Positions 1-7,985 are shown, counted from the first letter of the stretch. The stretch is 64,000 bases of DNA from Mucilaginibacter sp. (GCA_030445275.1 JAUCSE010000082.1:62001-126000), one strand, 5' to 3'. Notes: generated from the letters alone by a model not told the origin. Numbers and translations: made by a program.

Positions 1-64
1 CCTCTGCCAGTTCATGATCATAACTCCATTTAACAGTACCCTGCAGTAAAAAATTTTCGGCCAT
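1..64 (-). CDS. Start of an unidentified protein (runs off the window)
   Basis: Only the first 21 codons are inside the window: an ATG at 62-64 read leftwards, giving a peptide beginning MAENFLLQGTVKW. It starts 7 bases after the stop of the secreted protein at 72-605 on the same strand, so the two are probably co-transcribed. There is no signal peptide in the visible part. The fragment is too short for a family call, and it is accepted as a gene only because the frame is open to the edge and the spacing is operon-like. Confidence 0.5.
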   Translation of the reverse strand, partial: MAENFLLQGTVKWSYDHELAE

Positions 65-71
65 AGTTTGG

Positions 72-605
72 TTATTTAATAGCAACAATTTTTGATTTGG
101 TAACGATCTCTTCCTTTTCGAATACACTATATCTGATAGTTACATAGCCCTTTTTACCAGGGGCACGTTCTATAGGCTTTACATCGGCTTCCCACTGGTT
201 ACAATGTGTTGGGAACGATGGCACCGCCACCTGCCAATGTTTATTTGTTAAGGTATAAACATGATAAGGAGCCCAGCAACTGGTAAACCAATCCGGTAAT
301 ATACCAAATTCGTCTTTTCCGTCATCATTCAGATCGCCAAGATTGGTGATGGTTCCGCCAATAGCATTTTCAATACTTAACGGCTGTATATCTGGATTAG
401 AGCAAACTATTTTTATGGTACATTTACCTACACAGTCCTCGCCTGAATCGTTGATCTTTGGCTTAACTATCCAAATGTATTCGGGTTTGCCATCACCATT
501 AAAATCGCCTTTAACAGCATCTTTAGGTATAGGGGTAGTTTGTTTTACACTAATAAATTCCCATATAAAAAACAGGGTTAATAATAAGGTTTTTACGGCT
601 TGCAT
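72..605 (-). CDS. Small secreted protein with FG-GAP/VCBS-like calcium-loop motifs, unknown function
   Basis: A 177-residue protein with a hydrophobic N-terminal segment (about residues 5-19) that looks like a signal peptide or anchor, so it is probably exported. Two acidic loops of the form DxNxDGxxE are visible: GDFNGDGKPEY near residue 33 and GDLNDDGKDEFG near residue 91. Such loops are typical of FG-GAP/VCBS repeat calcium sites. Several cysteines (CVGKC, SCW, HC) suggest disulfides in the periplasm. The small protein at 42940-43569 carries the same kind of loop (TDLNKDGKAEVW), so the two may belong to a related class. No enzyme motif is visible. The function is unknown; the coding call is firm. 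Confidence 0.7.
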   Translation of the reverse strand: MQAVKTLLLTLFFIWEFISVKQTTPIPKDAVKGDFNGDGKPEYIWIVKPKINDSGEDCVGKCTIKIVCSNPDIQPLSIENAIGGTITNLGDLNDDGKDEFGILPDWFTSCWAPYHVYTLTNKHWQVAVPSFPTHCNQWEADVKPIERAPGKKGYVTIRYSVFEKEEIVTKSKIVAIK

Positions 606-668
606 GTGATCATAATTACATGTTAAAAATAACGATCCCGGCTGATTTAAAAATTCTTTATTTTAATA

Positions 669-807
669 CGTCATTGCTAGTGCCAGCGTGGCAATCCCCG
701 ACATACAGAGTTGCCCTGCTAATTGGGGATTATTAATATTTTGTTTGTTTTTATTGGCATTAATGAGCTCCCTCCGGTCGGTTGTCTTCGTACCTCGCAA
801 TGACGCG
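669..807. repeat. Dispersed repeat family A, long form
   Basis: The element begins CGTCATTGC and ends with the inverse GCAATGACGCG. Its interior carries the words GAGCTCCCTCCGGTCGGTTG and a T-rich stretch. The reverse complement matches the copy at 62329-62482 almost word for word over most of its length, so these are two copies of one element in opposite orientation. It fills the gap between the secreted gene and the carA terminator, and no ORF is plausible in it. Confidence 0.75.
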
Positions 808-822
808 TGGAGAAAATACCCA

Positions 823-860
823 AAACAAAAAAGCCTTTCAAGTTTAAACTTGAAAGGCTT
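823..860 (-). terminator. Rho-independent terminator of carA
   Basis: A perfect 15-bp inverted repeat (arms 831-845 and 846-860, starting AAGCCTTTCAAG) is followed on the minus strand by a run of six T residues. It lies 42 bases past the carA stop, as expected for a terminator. Confidence 0.85.
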
Positions 861-867
861 CTCATCA

Positions 868-901
868 TCTGCACATTTAAAATCTGCACATCTGCATATC
901 T
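868..901. repeat. Family C fragment (TGTGCAGAT words)
   Basis: A short run of the words TCTGCACAT, AATCTGCACA and TCTGCATAT sits between the carA stop and its terminator. The same words build the larger inverted repeats at 19806-19946 and 52066-52187. Confidence 0.5.
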
Positions 902-2002
902 TTAAGACATTAGCTTGATAAAATCATCAAACAGATATCTTGAATCATGCGGACCAGGTGATGATTCCGGGTGATATTGTACGGAAAATGCTTTTTTGTC
1001 TTTTACACGAATACCTTCGATAGATTGATCATTCAGGTTCACGTGGGTGATCTCCACTTTATCAGAAGCACGAACAGCCTCAGGCACTACACCAAAACCA
1101 TGATTTTGTGAGGTTACCTCGCAGTGATTAATAATAATATTTTTAACCGGGTGGTTTAACCCGCGGTGACCGTTAAACATTTTTTTGGTTGGGATATCAT
1201 TTGCCAACGCCAGCAACTGGTGACCAAGGCATATCCCGAACATTGGTTTATCCGAAGCTAAAATAGATTTCACCGTTTCAATGGCATAAGGCATAGCCGA
1301 AGGATCGCCGGGGCCGTTTGATATAAAGTAACCGGTTGGTGCAAAATCTTTCTCCATTTCCTCAAAAGTGGTTTTTGCCGGGAAAACTTTGGCATACACG
1401 TCACGATCGTCAAAATTACGCAGGATGTTTTTCTTTACGCCAAGGTCAAGCACCGCTACACGGTAAGCAGCGTTCTCGTCACCAAAAGTATACGTTTCGG
1501 TAGTTGAAACCTTTGATGAAAGCTCCAGTCCATCCATAGATGGCACTTGTGCCAATTTAGCTTTTAGCTCTTCAATATCCAATATCTCTGAGGAGATGAT
1601 GGCATTCATGGCACCTTTATCGCGGATATGACGAACCAGCTGGCGGGTATCAATATCGGATATACCTACCAGGTTTTGTGCCTGGAAATAATCCTGGATC
1701 GACTCATTGGCCTGTTTGCGGCTATAGGCAATGTTATAGTTTTTACAAACCAAACCGGCAATTTGAATATTGCCCGATTCAACCTCATCAGTAGCGATGC
1801 CGTAATTACCGATATGGGCATTAGTGGCAACCATGATCTGGCCAAAGTATGATGGATCAGTAAAAATTTCCTGGTAGCCGGTCATTCCGGTGTTAAAACA
1901 AATCTCGCCGGTAGTAGTACCGATCTTCCCTGCAGCCTTACCGTAAAAAACGGTGCCGTCGTCAAGTAATAGTACAGCCGGTAATTTGGTGAAGTAGGTC
2001 AT
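902..2002 (-). CDS. carA: Carbamoyl-phosphate synthase small (glutaminase) subunit
   Basis: Hydrolyses glutamine and passes ammonia to CarB for carbamoyl phosphate, used in pyrimidine and arginine synthesis. The protein has 366 residues, the usual length. The N-terminal CPSase_sm_chain domain contains the typical TGMTGYQEIFTDPSY. The C-terminal class I glutamine amidotransferase has the nucleophile cysteine in GICLGHQLLAL (near residue 255) and the HPE dyad in VQYHPESSPGPHD (near residue 344). Start ATG at 2002; a TAGTTTTG promoter element is about 100 bases upstream. carB is not in the window. It is transcribed away from panB and ends in a strong terminator. Confidence 0.97.
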   Translation of the reverse strand: MTYFTKLPAVLLLDDGTVFYGKAAGKIGTTTGEICFNTGMTGYQEIFTDPSYFGQIMVATNAHIGNYGIATDEVESGNIQIAGLVCKNYNIAYSRKQANESIQDYFQAQNLVGISDIDTRQLVRHIRDKGAMNAIISSEILDIEELKAKLAQVPSMDGLELSSKVSTTETYTFGDENAAYRVAVLDLGVKKNILRNFDDRDVYAKVFPAKTTFEEMEKDFAPTGYFISNGPGDPSAMPYAIETVKSILASDKPMFGICLGHQLLALANDIPTKKMFNGHRGLNHPVKNIIINHCEVTSQNHGFGVVPEAVRASDKVEITHVNLNDQSIEGIRVKDKKAFSVQYHPESSPGPHDSRYLFDDFIKLMS

Positions 2003-2104
2003 TTATCAAAAAAATTGAATGGATTATTAAATCGGATCGCCTGGTTCAAAGCCCCGTGAAAACTGATAGAAATATTGAAGTAAGGAACTTCCTGATTCAC
2101 GCCG

Positions 2105-2112
2105 CAAAACTA
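2105..2112 (-). promoter_or_regulatory. Candidate carA promoter -7 element
   Basis: Minus-strand TAGTTTTG fits the Bacteroidota -7 consensus TAnnTTTG. A TTTCG about 18 bases further upstream could serve as the -33 element. This would give a leader of roughly 100 nucleotides. Confidence 0.4.
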
Positions 2113-2224
2113 CATGTTTATTTCGGAATTCGAAAGTTCCATTTTGCAATAATTGGAATATAAATATTCGAATTATTTTGCCATACCTTTACATTGCCAA
2201 TGCAAAGGGCTTAAATATTTATCG

Positions 2225-3040
2225 ATGTCTGTAAATAAAGAAGTTAAAAGGATCACCACACATATTGTGCAGGAAATGAAAAACCGTGGCGAAAAGATAG
2301 CCATGCTTACCGCTTACGATTACTCCATGGCGGCTATTGTTGACGATGCCGGAATGGATATCATACTGGTAGGCGACTCGGCCTCGAACGTAATGGCCGG
2401 TCATGAAACTACGCTGCCCATAACGCTCGACCAGATGATTTATCATGCATCATCAGTGGTGCGTGCCGCAAAACGCGCGCTGGTTATTGTCGATCTGCCT
2501 TTTGGATCATACCAGGGTAACTCTAAAGAAGCTTTAAACTCTGCCATCCGAATCATGAAAGAATCAGGTGCCCATGGTGTTAAAATGGAGGGCGGCGTTG
2601 AAATTGCCGAATCGGTAACCCGCATACTTGCTGCCGGCATACCTGTTATGGGGCATTTGGGCTTAACACCACAATCTATTTATAAATTTGGTACTTATAC
2701 CGTGCGTGCCAAACAGGATGCCGAAGCCCAGAAATTAAGGGAAGATGCACTTAAGTTACAGGAGCTGGGATGTTTTGCCATTGTAGTTGAAAAAATACCG
2801 GCCAAACTGGCCAAAGAAGTTGCAGAAAGCGTACAGATACCCATTATAGGTATAGGCGCCGGGCAGCATTGCGACGGACAGGTTTTGGTGATACATGATA
2901 TGCTGGGCATTAACAAAGGTTTTAAACCACGCTTTTTACGCCAGTATGCCAATTTATATGAACAAATGAACGGAGCCATCAAAAATTATATTGGCGATAT
3001 CAAATCAAAAAGCTTCCCGAACGAACAGGAACAGTATTAA
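2225..3040 (+). CDS. panB: 3-methyl-2-oxobutanoate hydroxymethyltransferase
   Basis: First committed step of pantothenate synthesis: transfers a hydroxymethyl group from methylene-tetrahydrofolate to ketoisovalerate. The frame is open from 2153, but the ATG at 2225 (MSVNKEVKRITTH) gives 271 residues, the normal PanB length; the 24 upstream residues look untranslated. PanB signatures: LTAYDYSMA, ILVGDSASNVMAGHETTLP (metal-binding Asp), VIVDLPFGSYQ, VKMEGG, HLGLTPQS, and IGIGAGQHCDGQVLVIHD near the end. It is divergent from carA and followed 76 bases later by a pseudouridine synthase on the same strand. Confidence 0.96.
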   Translation: MSVNKEVKRITTHIVQEMKNRGEKIAMLTAYDYSMAAIVDDAGMDIILVGDSASNVMAGHETTLPITLDQMIYHASSVVRAAKRALVIVDLPFGSYQGNSKEALNSAIRIMKESGAHGVKMEGGVEIAESVTRILAAGIPVMGHLGLTPQSIYKFGTYTVRAKQDAEAQKLREDALKLQELGCFAIVVEKIPAKLAKEVAESVQIPIIGIGAGQHCDGQVLVIHDMLGINKGFKPRFLRQYANLYEQMNGAIKNYIGDIKSKSFPNEQEQY

Positions 3041-3116
3041 ATGTGCAAATTTCAGGTGTCCAGATTTTAAATGATTTAATTTTCAAATCCCACATCCGAG
3101 ATCCGAAATAAAAAAT

Positions 3117-3845
3117 ATGGCGCGGCCCGAATTTAATTATACCAGTTACGATATTACCGATAAGGATATTCTTTATGAGGATAACCACCTTATTGCCGTA
3201 AATAAACGCGCCGGCGATATTGTACAGGTTGACGATACCGGCGATGAATCACTGGATGAAAAGGTAAAAAAATACATCGCCAAAAAATACAGCAAACCCA
3301 ATGGTGCTTTTTTAGGTGTAGTACACCGTTTGGACAGGCCGGTAAGCGGTGTTATCCTGTTTGCCAAAACCAGTAAAGCGCTGGACAGGATCAATAAAAT
3401 GTTTAAAAGCCGCGATATGCATAAAACCTATTATGCTGTTGTGCGCAAAAGGCCACAACCCGAGGCCGGCACATTAATTCACTGGCTGGTTAAAAATCCG
3501 CAGAAAAACGTAACCAAGGCCCATGATAAAGAGGTACAGGGCAGTTTAAGGGCCGAACTTCATTACAAACTGGTTGGCGAACTCAATGGCTATTATTTAA
3601 TTGAGGTTGACCCGATAACCGGTCGCCCGCACCAGATCAGGGTACAACTCTCCACCTTGGGTACCCCCATTGTTGGCGATAATAAATATGGCTATCCGCG
3701 CGGCAGTCTGCGAAAAAGCATTTGCCTGCATGCCCGCCGGCTAACTTTTATCCATCCCGTAAAAAACGAACCCGTTGAAATTGTGGCTCCCGTACCACGT
3801 GATGGCTTTTGGGAAAAGTTTGAGGCGATGATGATTGGGGAGTAG
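3117..3845 (+). CDS. RluA-family RNA pseudouridine synthase
   Basis: Isomerises uridine to pseudouridine in rRNA or tRNA; the exact site cannot be told from sequence. The 242-residue protein holds only the catalytic domain, with no S4 RNA-binding domain in front, unlike RluC or RluD. The catalytic loop VVHRLDRPVSG places the nucleophile aspartate at residue 73. Other family motifs: ILYEDNHLIAVNKRAGD, KTYYAVV, and DPITGRPHQIRVQLSTLG with GDNKYGYP. The ATG at 3117 follows a run of family D words (ATCCGAGATCCGAAAT). Co-transcription with panB is possible. Single-domain RluA proteins of this kind are common in Bacteroidota. Confidence 0.9.
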   Translation: MARPEFNYTSYDITDKDILYEDNHLIAVNKRAGDIVQVDDTGDESLDEKVKKYIAKKYSKPNGAFLGVVHRLDRPVSGVILFAKTSKALDRINKMFKSRDMHKTYYAVVRKRPQPEAGTLIHWLVKNPQKNVTKAHDKEVQGSLRAELHYKLVGELNGYYLIEVDPITGRPHQIRVQLSTLGTPIVGDNKYGYPRGSLRKSICLHARRLTFIHPVKNEPVEIVAPVPRDGFWEKFEAMMIGE

Positions 3846-4007
3846 ATACAGGACTGTTAGATACAGGAAACAAGATCTATGGTGTTGTTGGCAGAAACCA
3901 TCCATATTAAATCAGCATTAATTATTTGATAAGCAATTCAATGAGTAAATTATGAATGCCTGTTAATCCATAACTTAGTGTTTCTTAAAACCAAAAAACT
4001 ATCAATT

Positions 4008-4706
4008 ATGAAAAAGAAACTAAGTATCGTGCTTGTGCATGGTTTTTGGGGAGGTGCTGCCCATTGGAGTAAGGTTATTGTTGAGCTGGCAAACAAAGGT
4101 TATGAGATTATTCGCGCAGTTGAGAATCCGCTTACATCCCTTGCAGATGACTCGGAACGTACCCGCAAAATGATTGCACAACAAGAGGGACCGGTTTTAC
4201 TGGTAGGTCATTCATACGGTGGTGCCGTTATTACAGCAGCTGGCAATCAGCCTAATGTAATTGGCCTGGTATACATTGCTGCATTTGCTCCCGATGCTGG
4301 CGAGAGCCCGGGCAGTATTAGCCAGGTACATCCACCGGTTGCCCTGCCAAACCTAACGGTTGATAGCGATGGCTATTTATGGGTTAAGCCCGAGCTATTC
4401 CATGAAAGCTTTTGCCAGGATTTAACAGCAGAAGAAGGATTGGTGATGGCTTTAACACAAAAAGCCCCGCTTGCCAGTACTTTTGGGGATGTAATTACAG
4501 ACCCTGCATGGAAGCACAAGCCATCATACTACCAAATATCCAGCAACGATAGAATGATTGCACCGGAAAATGAAGAGCGGATGTCTGCCAGATTAGGCGC
4601 TAAAAAGATCATCACCCTGGCAGCAAGCCATGCTTCACTGGCTTCAATGCCTGCCGAAGTAGCGGCATTTATTGATGAAGCTGCAACGGCGCTAACCAAG
4701 GACTAG
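4008..4706 (+). CDS. Alpha/beta-fold hydrolase
   Basis: A 232-residue serine hydrolase of the small EstC-like esterase group. Start chosen at ATG 4008 (MKKKLSIVLVHGFWGG) rather than the upstream start at 3978, because the short form begins directly with the first beta strand. The oxyanion region is LVHGFWGGAAHW. The nucleophile elbow GHSYGG places the serine at residue 69. SSNDRMIAPENEERM supplies the acid region and ASHASLASMP the catalytic histidine. No signal peptide, so it is probably cytoplasmic. Substrate unknown. It stands alone, flanked by repeat-filled DNA. Confidence 0.85.
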   Translation: MKKKLSIVLVHGFWGGAAHWSKVIVELANKGYEIIRAVENPLTSLADDSERTRKMIAQQEGPVLLVGHSYGGAVITAAGNQPNVIGLVYIAAFAPDAGESPGSISQVHPPVALPNLTVDSDGYLWVKPELFHESFCQDLTAEEGLVMALTQKAPLASTFGDVITDPAWKHKPSYYQISSNDRMIAPENEERMSARLGAKKIITLAASHASLASMPAEVAAFIDEAATALTKD

Positions 4707-4713
4707 CAGCTGA

Positions 4714-4769
4714 AGACGCAATTACGCGACTCTACAAAAAGCAAACGCAGAGACGCATAATTGCGTCTC
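4714..4769. repeat. Dispersed repeat family G (GAGACGCA words)
   Basis: A stem-loop with arms GAGACGCA and TGCGTCTC (4750-4769) is preceded by a related unit, AGACGCAATTACGCGACTC. The word is repeated with variation in both orientations, like the other intergenic families here. Confidence 0.55.
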
Positions 4770-4788
4770 CTATACAGCCAAAAACTTA

Positions 4789-4824
4789 AAGCTTATGGTC
4801 GGTGATAACCTCGACCACAAGCTT
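4789..4824. repeat. Inverted repeat, 13-bp arms
   Basis: Arms AAGCTTATGGTCG and CGACCACAAGCTT differ by one base and enclose a 10-base spacer. No T-run follows on either strand, so it is not an obvious terminator. The rest of 4707-4922 shows no gene. Confidence 0.5.
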
Positions 4825-4922
4825 CATGGGAAACTCATAAATGAAACACAATGGAAAAATGGCATTCAGATTTCCTAATCAATCTTAAAAATTAGTCGTA
4901 ATTATGCTAACCACATGATGAA

Positions 4923-5083
4923 TTAAATCTCGATCACTTTATCAGGGTTAGGAAATCCAGAATAATAGATCCCATAATTGGTCGATTCCCAAGTTTCATT
5001 CAATACTTGTTGAATAATGTTCAATGTGGAGATCAAACTTTTTGTTCTTATCGGGTGATACCATTCTTTCTTAAATGAATTTC
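4923..5083 (-). other. Out-of-frame continuation of the 5084-5416 gene
   Basis: One frame stays open on the minus strand from the A10 run down to a TAA at 4923-4925. It encodes a protein-like tail containing SFKKEWYHPIRTKSLIS and ending YYSGFPNPDKVIEI. It has no start codon of its own. Adding one A to the A10 run would join it in frame to the upstream ORF and give about 163 residues. The composition, rich in aromatic and charged residues, looks coded rather than random. Confidence 0.55.
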
Positions 5084-5416
5084 TTAATTTTTTTTTTCAA
5101 ACTGGTTAAGCACCGAGATGCTAATCTCCTCACCTAGAGATTGTATTAAAATTTTAGTTTCCTCGAAAACAACAATCAAAGTAGACTTATCAGCTTCATT
5201 AGTTACAAATTCGTCAAATAATATATTTATGACATCAATATTTTCTCCATTTCTATTACTATCACATTCACTATATATTTCTTGAAGATTTGATGATAAT
5301 GTATTTATTCCTATATCCTCAAAAACTTTACATATGTAATTGCTCAAAATTTCAATGAATGCTTCTGGAATCCAAAACCCTTTATTTTGGTATTCTATTT
5401 TTATTTCTCTTGCCAT
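5084..5416 (-). CDS. Unidentified AT-rich protein, probably frameshifted at an A10 run
   Basis: A 110-residue acidic protein beginning MAREIKIEYQNKGFWIPEAF and rich in Ile, Glu and Asn. I do not recognise the family. No signal peptide or membrane segment is visible. The DNA is clearly more AT-rich than its neighbours, which hints at transfer. The ORF ends FEKKN immediately after ten consecutive A residues (plus-strand T run 5088-5097), and a good continuation exists in the next frame (4923-5083). It may therefore be a broken gene, a slippage-expressed or phase-variable gene, or carry a homopolymer sequencing error. A perfect palindrome separates it from the gene upstream. Confidence 0.6.
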   Translation of the reverse strand: MAREIKIEYQNKGFWIPEAFIEILSNYICKVFEDIGINTLSSNLQEIYSECDSNRNGENIDVINILFDEFVTNEADKSTLIVVFEETKILIQSLGEEISISVLNQFEKKN

Positions 5417-5431
5417 TTTTTATTGAAGCTT

Positions 5432-5457
5432 GTTGTGTGGTGATATCACCACACAAC
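5432..5457. repeat. Perfect 26-bp palindrome
   Basis: Arms GTTGTGTGGTGAT and ATCACCACACAAC abut with no loop. It lies between the end of the dehydrogenase gene and the start of the AT-rich gene on the minus strand. The words resemble the GTTGGTGTTGTCACCAAC element at 22340-22410. It could be a terminator for the dehydrogenase or a protein-binding site; the minus-strand T-run expected of a terminator is absent. Confidence 0.7.
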
Positions 5458-5468
5458 TTTTTAAGTTT

Positions 5469-6464
5469 TCATTTCTTAAACCCCTGCACGGTATTCCAAA
5501 TCTTTTCATCAACCCAAACACCTTCTTTTAAACTCTTTCCCCTGGTTAGCAAAGTATTCTCACCGGGATAAGATATTGTCCCCCCTTCGTATTCAGGTGT
5601 GCTGGTTTTAGTATACGCGATGATCTCTTCAATTAACGCGGCGGTATGCTCATCGCTATTGGGTTTTATGCTGATAAAGACCTGGGATATACCTGCCTCC
5701 GTTTTCTTTTTACTGATCCGGGCGGTGGAGTTACCTCCGCTTAGTATGGTTACCAACAGGTCAAGAACCAATGATAGTCCAGAGCCTTTCCAGAAACCAA
5801 TGGGCAGCACCCGCTCTGACTGTAATATGGCCGTTGCATTGGTACTTAAATTACCGGCGCTGTCATACCCACCGGGAAGCGGCAACTCCTCGCCACTGGC
5901 CTCATACTGTTTTAACTTACCTACCGCATACTGCGATATGGCCATATCAAGTACCACATGCCCATTTTTGCGTGGTACGGCTATCACCAAAGGGTTATTC
6001 CCTAATCGTGGATCAAGTCCACCCCAGGGGGGTAAATTGGCTATAGTGTTGGTAAAACAGATACCTATGTAACCAGCTTCTGCAGCCTGCCAGCCGTAAG
6101 TACCGCCACGCATCCAGTGATTGGTATTTTTTATGGCTACACAACCTATACCGTGCTCGTTGGCCAGTTCCATAGCACGGTTCATACATATACCGGCATT
6201 GAGCATTCCAATACCAAAGTTGCCGTTCCATTGTTCAATTGCGCCCAGGCCGCCTTCTTTTGTAGGTTCAGCCTCTGGGTTAACCAGACCGTCTTTTACA
6301 AACTGCACAAAAACTGGAAAGCGGCTAAGTCCATGGGTATATACACCATCCCGGCTGTTTTCAGCAAAAATGGTGGCACATTTCTCGGCCTTATCATTGG
6401 TAAAATCAAGGCTTAATAATATTCGTTTAAATTCGGCTTTCAATTTTTCGAAGGGAACACGCAT
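5469..6464 (-). CDS. dlgD: 3-dehydro-L-gulonate 2-dehydrogenase (malate/lactate dehydrogenase superfamily)
   Basis: An NAD(P)H-dependent oxidoreductase of the Ldh_2 family. Its 331 residues resemble E. coli YiaK/DlgD throughout: a VYTHGLSRFP-type N terminus, LGAIEQW, the hallmark NHWMRGGTYGWQAAEAGYIG, NNPLVIAVPR, and GFWKGSGLSLVLDLL. YiaK reduces 2,3-diketo-L-gulonate in ascorbate and gulonate breakdown. The rest of that pathway is not next to it, so the substrate is inferred from similarity only. Start ATG at 6464, with a TATTTTTG promoter element 26 bases upstream. It is divergent from the lipoprotein gene. Confidence 0.88.
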   Translation of the reverse strand: MRVPFEKLKAEFKRILLSLDFTNDKAEKCATIFAENSRDGVYTHGLSRFPVFVQFVKDGLVNPEAEPTKEGGLGAIEQWNGNFGIGMLNAGICMNRAMELANEHGIGCVAIKNTNHWMRGGTYGWQAAEAGYIGICFTNTIANLPPWGGLDPRLGNNPLVIAVPRKNGHVVLDMAISQYAVGKLKQYEASGEELPLPGGYDSAGNLSTNATAILQSERVLPIGFWKGSGLSLVLDLLVTILSGGNSTARISKKKTEAGISQVFISIKPNSDEHTAALIEEIIAYTKTSTPEYEGGTISYPGENTLLTRGKSLKEGVWVDEKIWNTVQGFKK

Positions 6465-6489
6465 AGGAGATGAGTAAAAAGTAAAAGAT

Positions 6490-6497
6490 CAAAAATA
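6490..6497 (-). promoter_or_regulatory. Candidate promoter -7 element of the dehydrogenase gene
   Basis: Minus-strand TATTTTTG matches TAnnTTTG and lies 26 bases before the ATG. No clear TTTG -33 element was seen. Confidence 0.45.
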
Positions 6498-6627
6498 AAG
6501 ATTTAACGCTCCTATTATTGAATTTTTACTTTTGATTTTCAGTAAAACTTAAATGCCTCATTAAAATAATTTTATGCTAATTGAGTTATAATTGCATCCT
6601 GGTAGCTAACTAATAACCGGGATTCTT

Positions 6628-6635
6628 TATTTTTG
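6628..6635 (+). promoter_or_regulatory. Candidate promoter -7 element of the lipoprotein gene
   Basis: TATTTTTG lies 14 bases before the ATG at 6650 and mirrors the element of the divergent gene at 6490. The leader would be very short. Confidence 0.4.
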
Positions 6636-6649
6636 CGCATGTACACCAG

Positions 6650-7162
6650 ATGAAAAATAAGATCCCACTCCTGTTTATTTTAAGTTTAGTTGCTATTAAC
6701 CTGCTAAGCGGTTCATGCAAAAAAGGCAACAACAGCAATATCCCGCACCTGCTTACATACGGCTCCTGGCAATTGGCCACCTTGCAGGTTACTAATTACG
6801 TAGGCGATGCGCAGATATCAATTGATACCCTGAATGATAATTGTATGCTTACGCAGTTTTTTACTTTCCACACTGATAATACCTGTACATATAATAATTT
6901 CAGCTGTTTTGATCAAACTACAAGCGGCAACTGGACTCTTACAGAAAACAACCTTTATTTCACATCAGACATGGCTGCTAAAGATACTACCAAAAGCGGT
7001 GTGCTGAATAACAATTATCAGCCTTTTACAAACACCCAAATAGTTACTTTAGGCACCTACTCAATGGTATTGCAAACAGGCGATGTGCAACCTAATTACT
7101 CATCAACCAGTAAGCGGAAAATATTCCGGTATGGATTTATCAGACAAAAAGCAGTAAACTAA
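6650..7162 (+). CDS. Lipoprotein, lipocalin-like (unknown ligand)
   Basis: A 170-residue secreted lipoprotein. The signal peptide ends in the lipobox LLSGSC, with the acylated cysteine at about residue 23. The mature part has the pattern SWQLATLQVTNY, FFTFHTDNTCTYNN, SGNWTLTENNLYFTSD. This is the W-x-L and G-x-W strand pattern of small Bacteroidota lipocalin-like domains. Ligand and role are unknown. It lies upstream of purN on the same strand, but a promoter-like element and a structured leader separate the two, so a shared operon is not needed. Confidence 0.75.
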   Translation: MKNKIPLLFILSLVAINLLSGSCKKGNNSNIPHLLTYGSWQLATLQVTNYVGDAQISIDTLNDNCMLTQFFTFHTDNTCTYNNFSCFDQTTSGNWTLTENNLYFTSDMAAKDTTKSGVLNNNYQPFTNTQIVTLGTYSMVLQTGDVQPNYSSTSKRKIFRYGFIRQKAVN

Positions 7163-7186
7163 TACGAATTAAAATAAGTAAAATTT

Positions 7187-7194
7187 TATATTTG
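7187..7194 (+). promoter_or_regulatory. Candidate purN promoter -7 element
   Basis: TATATTTG matches TAnnTTTG exactly. It would leave a leader of about 100 nucleotides before the purN ATG. Confidence 0.45.
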
Positions 7195-7226
7195 GATCAT
7201 CATAATAATGGTTTGTTATTTAAAAA

Positions 7227-7270
7227 TATCAGAAGCTCAAACAAACCTGCACAGATATAGGTTTCTGATA
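7227..7270 (+). promoter_or_regulatory. Bulged hairpin in the purN leader
   Basis: TATCAG pairs with CTGATA (7265-7270), and continuous with it AAACCT pairs with AGGTTT. A 10-base bulge lies on the 5' side. The hairpin ends 32 bases before the ATG. No T-run follows, so it is not a plain terminator. Confidence 0.35.
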
Positions 7271-7302
7271 ACGTCATCACCTTTGAAAAGCAACTAATTT
7301 TA

Positions 7303-7881
7303 ATGAAGAAACGAATTGCCATTTTTGCTTCAGGTTCGGGGTCAAACGCCCAAAAGTTAATGGAGCATTTTAAACGCAATGCCGATGCCGAAGTAGTGCT
7401 CATATTAACAAACAACCCTCAGGCTTACGTATTACAAAGGGCCGATAATTTTGAGGTGCCATCACATATATTTACCCGCCATGAGTTTTTTGGAACTGAT
7501 GATGTGATCAGACTACTCAAAAACTTACAGGTTGACCTTATTGTTTTGGCCGGCTTTTTATGGCTGGTGCCTGCATCATTATTAAAGGCTTTTCCTAATA
7601 AAATCATTAACCTGCATCCTTCATTACTCCCCAAATATGGCGGTAAGGGCATGTATGGCGACAATGTGCATAAAGCCATTCTTGATGCTAAAGAAGAAGA
7701 AGGTGGTATTACCATCCATTTTGTAAATGAACAGTTTGACGAAGGCGAGATCATCCATCAATCAAAATTCAAGATTGAACCCGGCGATAATCTGGAAATG
7801 GTAAAGTTTAAAGGCCAGCAACTGGAGCATCATCATTTCCCTAAAGTAGTTGAAGCTTTATTGAAAAAGATGAAGAGCTAA
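7303..7881 (+). CDS. purN: Phosphoribosylglycinamide formyltransferase
   Basis: Third step of purine synthesis: transfers formyl from 10-formyl-tetrahydrofolate to GAR. The 192 residues match the family length. Visible motifs: the phosphate loop SGSGSNAQKL near residue 10, and the catalytic triad N103 and H105 in IINLHPSLLPKYGGKGMYG plus D146 in NEQFDEGEI. Start ATG at 7303 (MKKRIAIFASGSGSN). Other purine genes are not adjacent. It converges on the TonB receptor gene; the gap between them holds fragments of repeat families F and H. Confidence 0.96.
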   Translation: MKKRIAIFASGSGSNAQKLMEHFKRNADAEVVLILTNNPQAYVLQRADNFEVPSHIFTRHEFFGTDDVIRLLKNLQVDLIVLAGFLWLVPASLLKAFPNKIINLHPSLLPKYGGKGMYGDNVHKAILDAKEEEGGITIHFVNEQFDEGEIIHQSKFKIEPGDNLEMVKFKGQQLEHHHFPKVVEALLKKMKS

Positions 7882-7985
7882 CCAAAGCGCTGATTTTCTT
7901 CTGAACCATGATTCTCCTGATTTTAGGATCACCCTGATCCCGGGGCCTTCTCGTCCTTTATCTTTCGTCCCAAAATCCTAGCTCC

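Noticed and set aside
4707..4922. Small gene in the gap after the hydrolase
   Set aside because: Only repeat words and short stems are visible, with no start, frame or codon pattern of a gene.
5599..6072. Plus-strand open frame inside the dehydrogenase gene
   Set aside because: It lies fully opposite a conserved enzyme, has no family look and no promoter.
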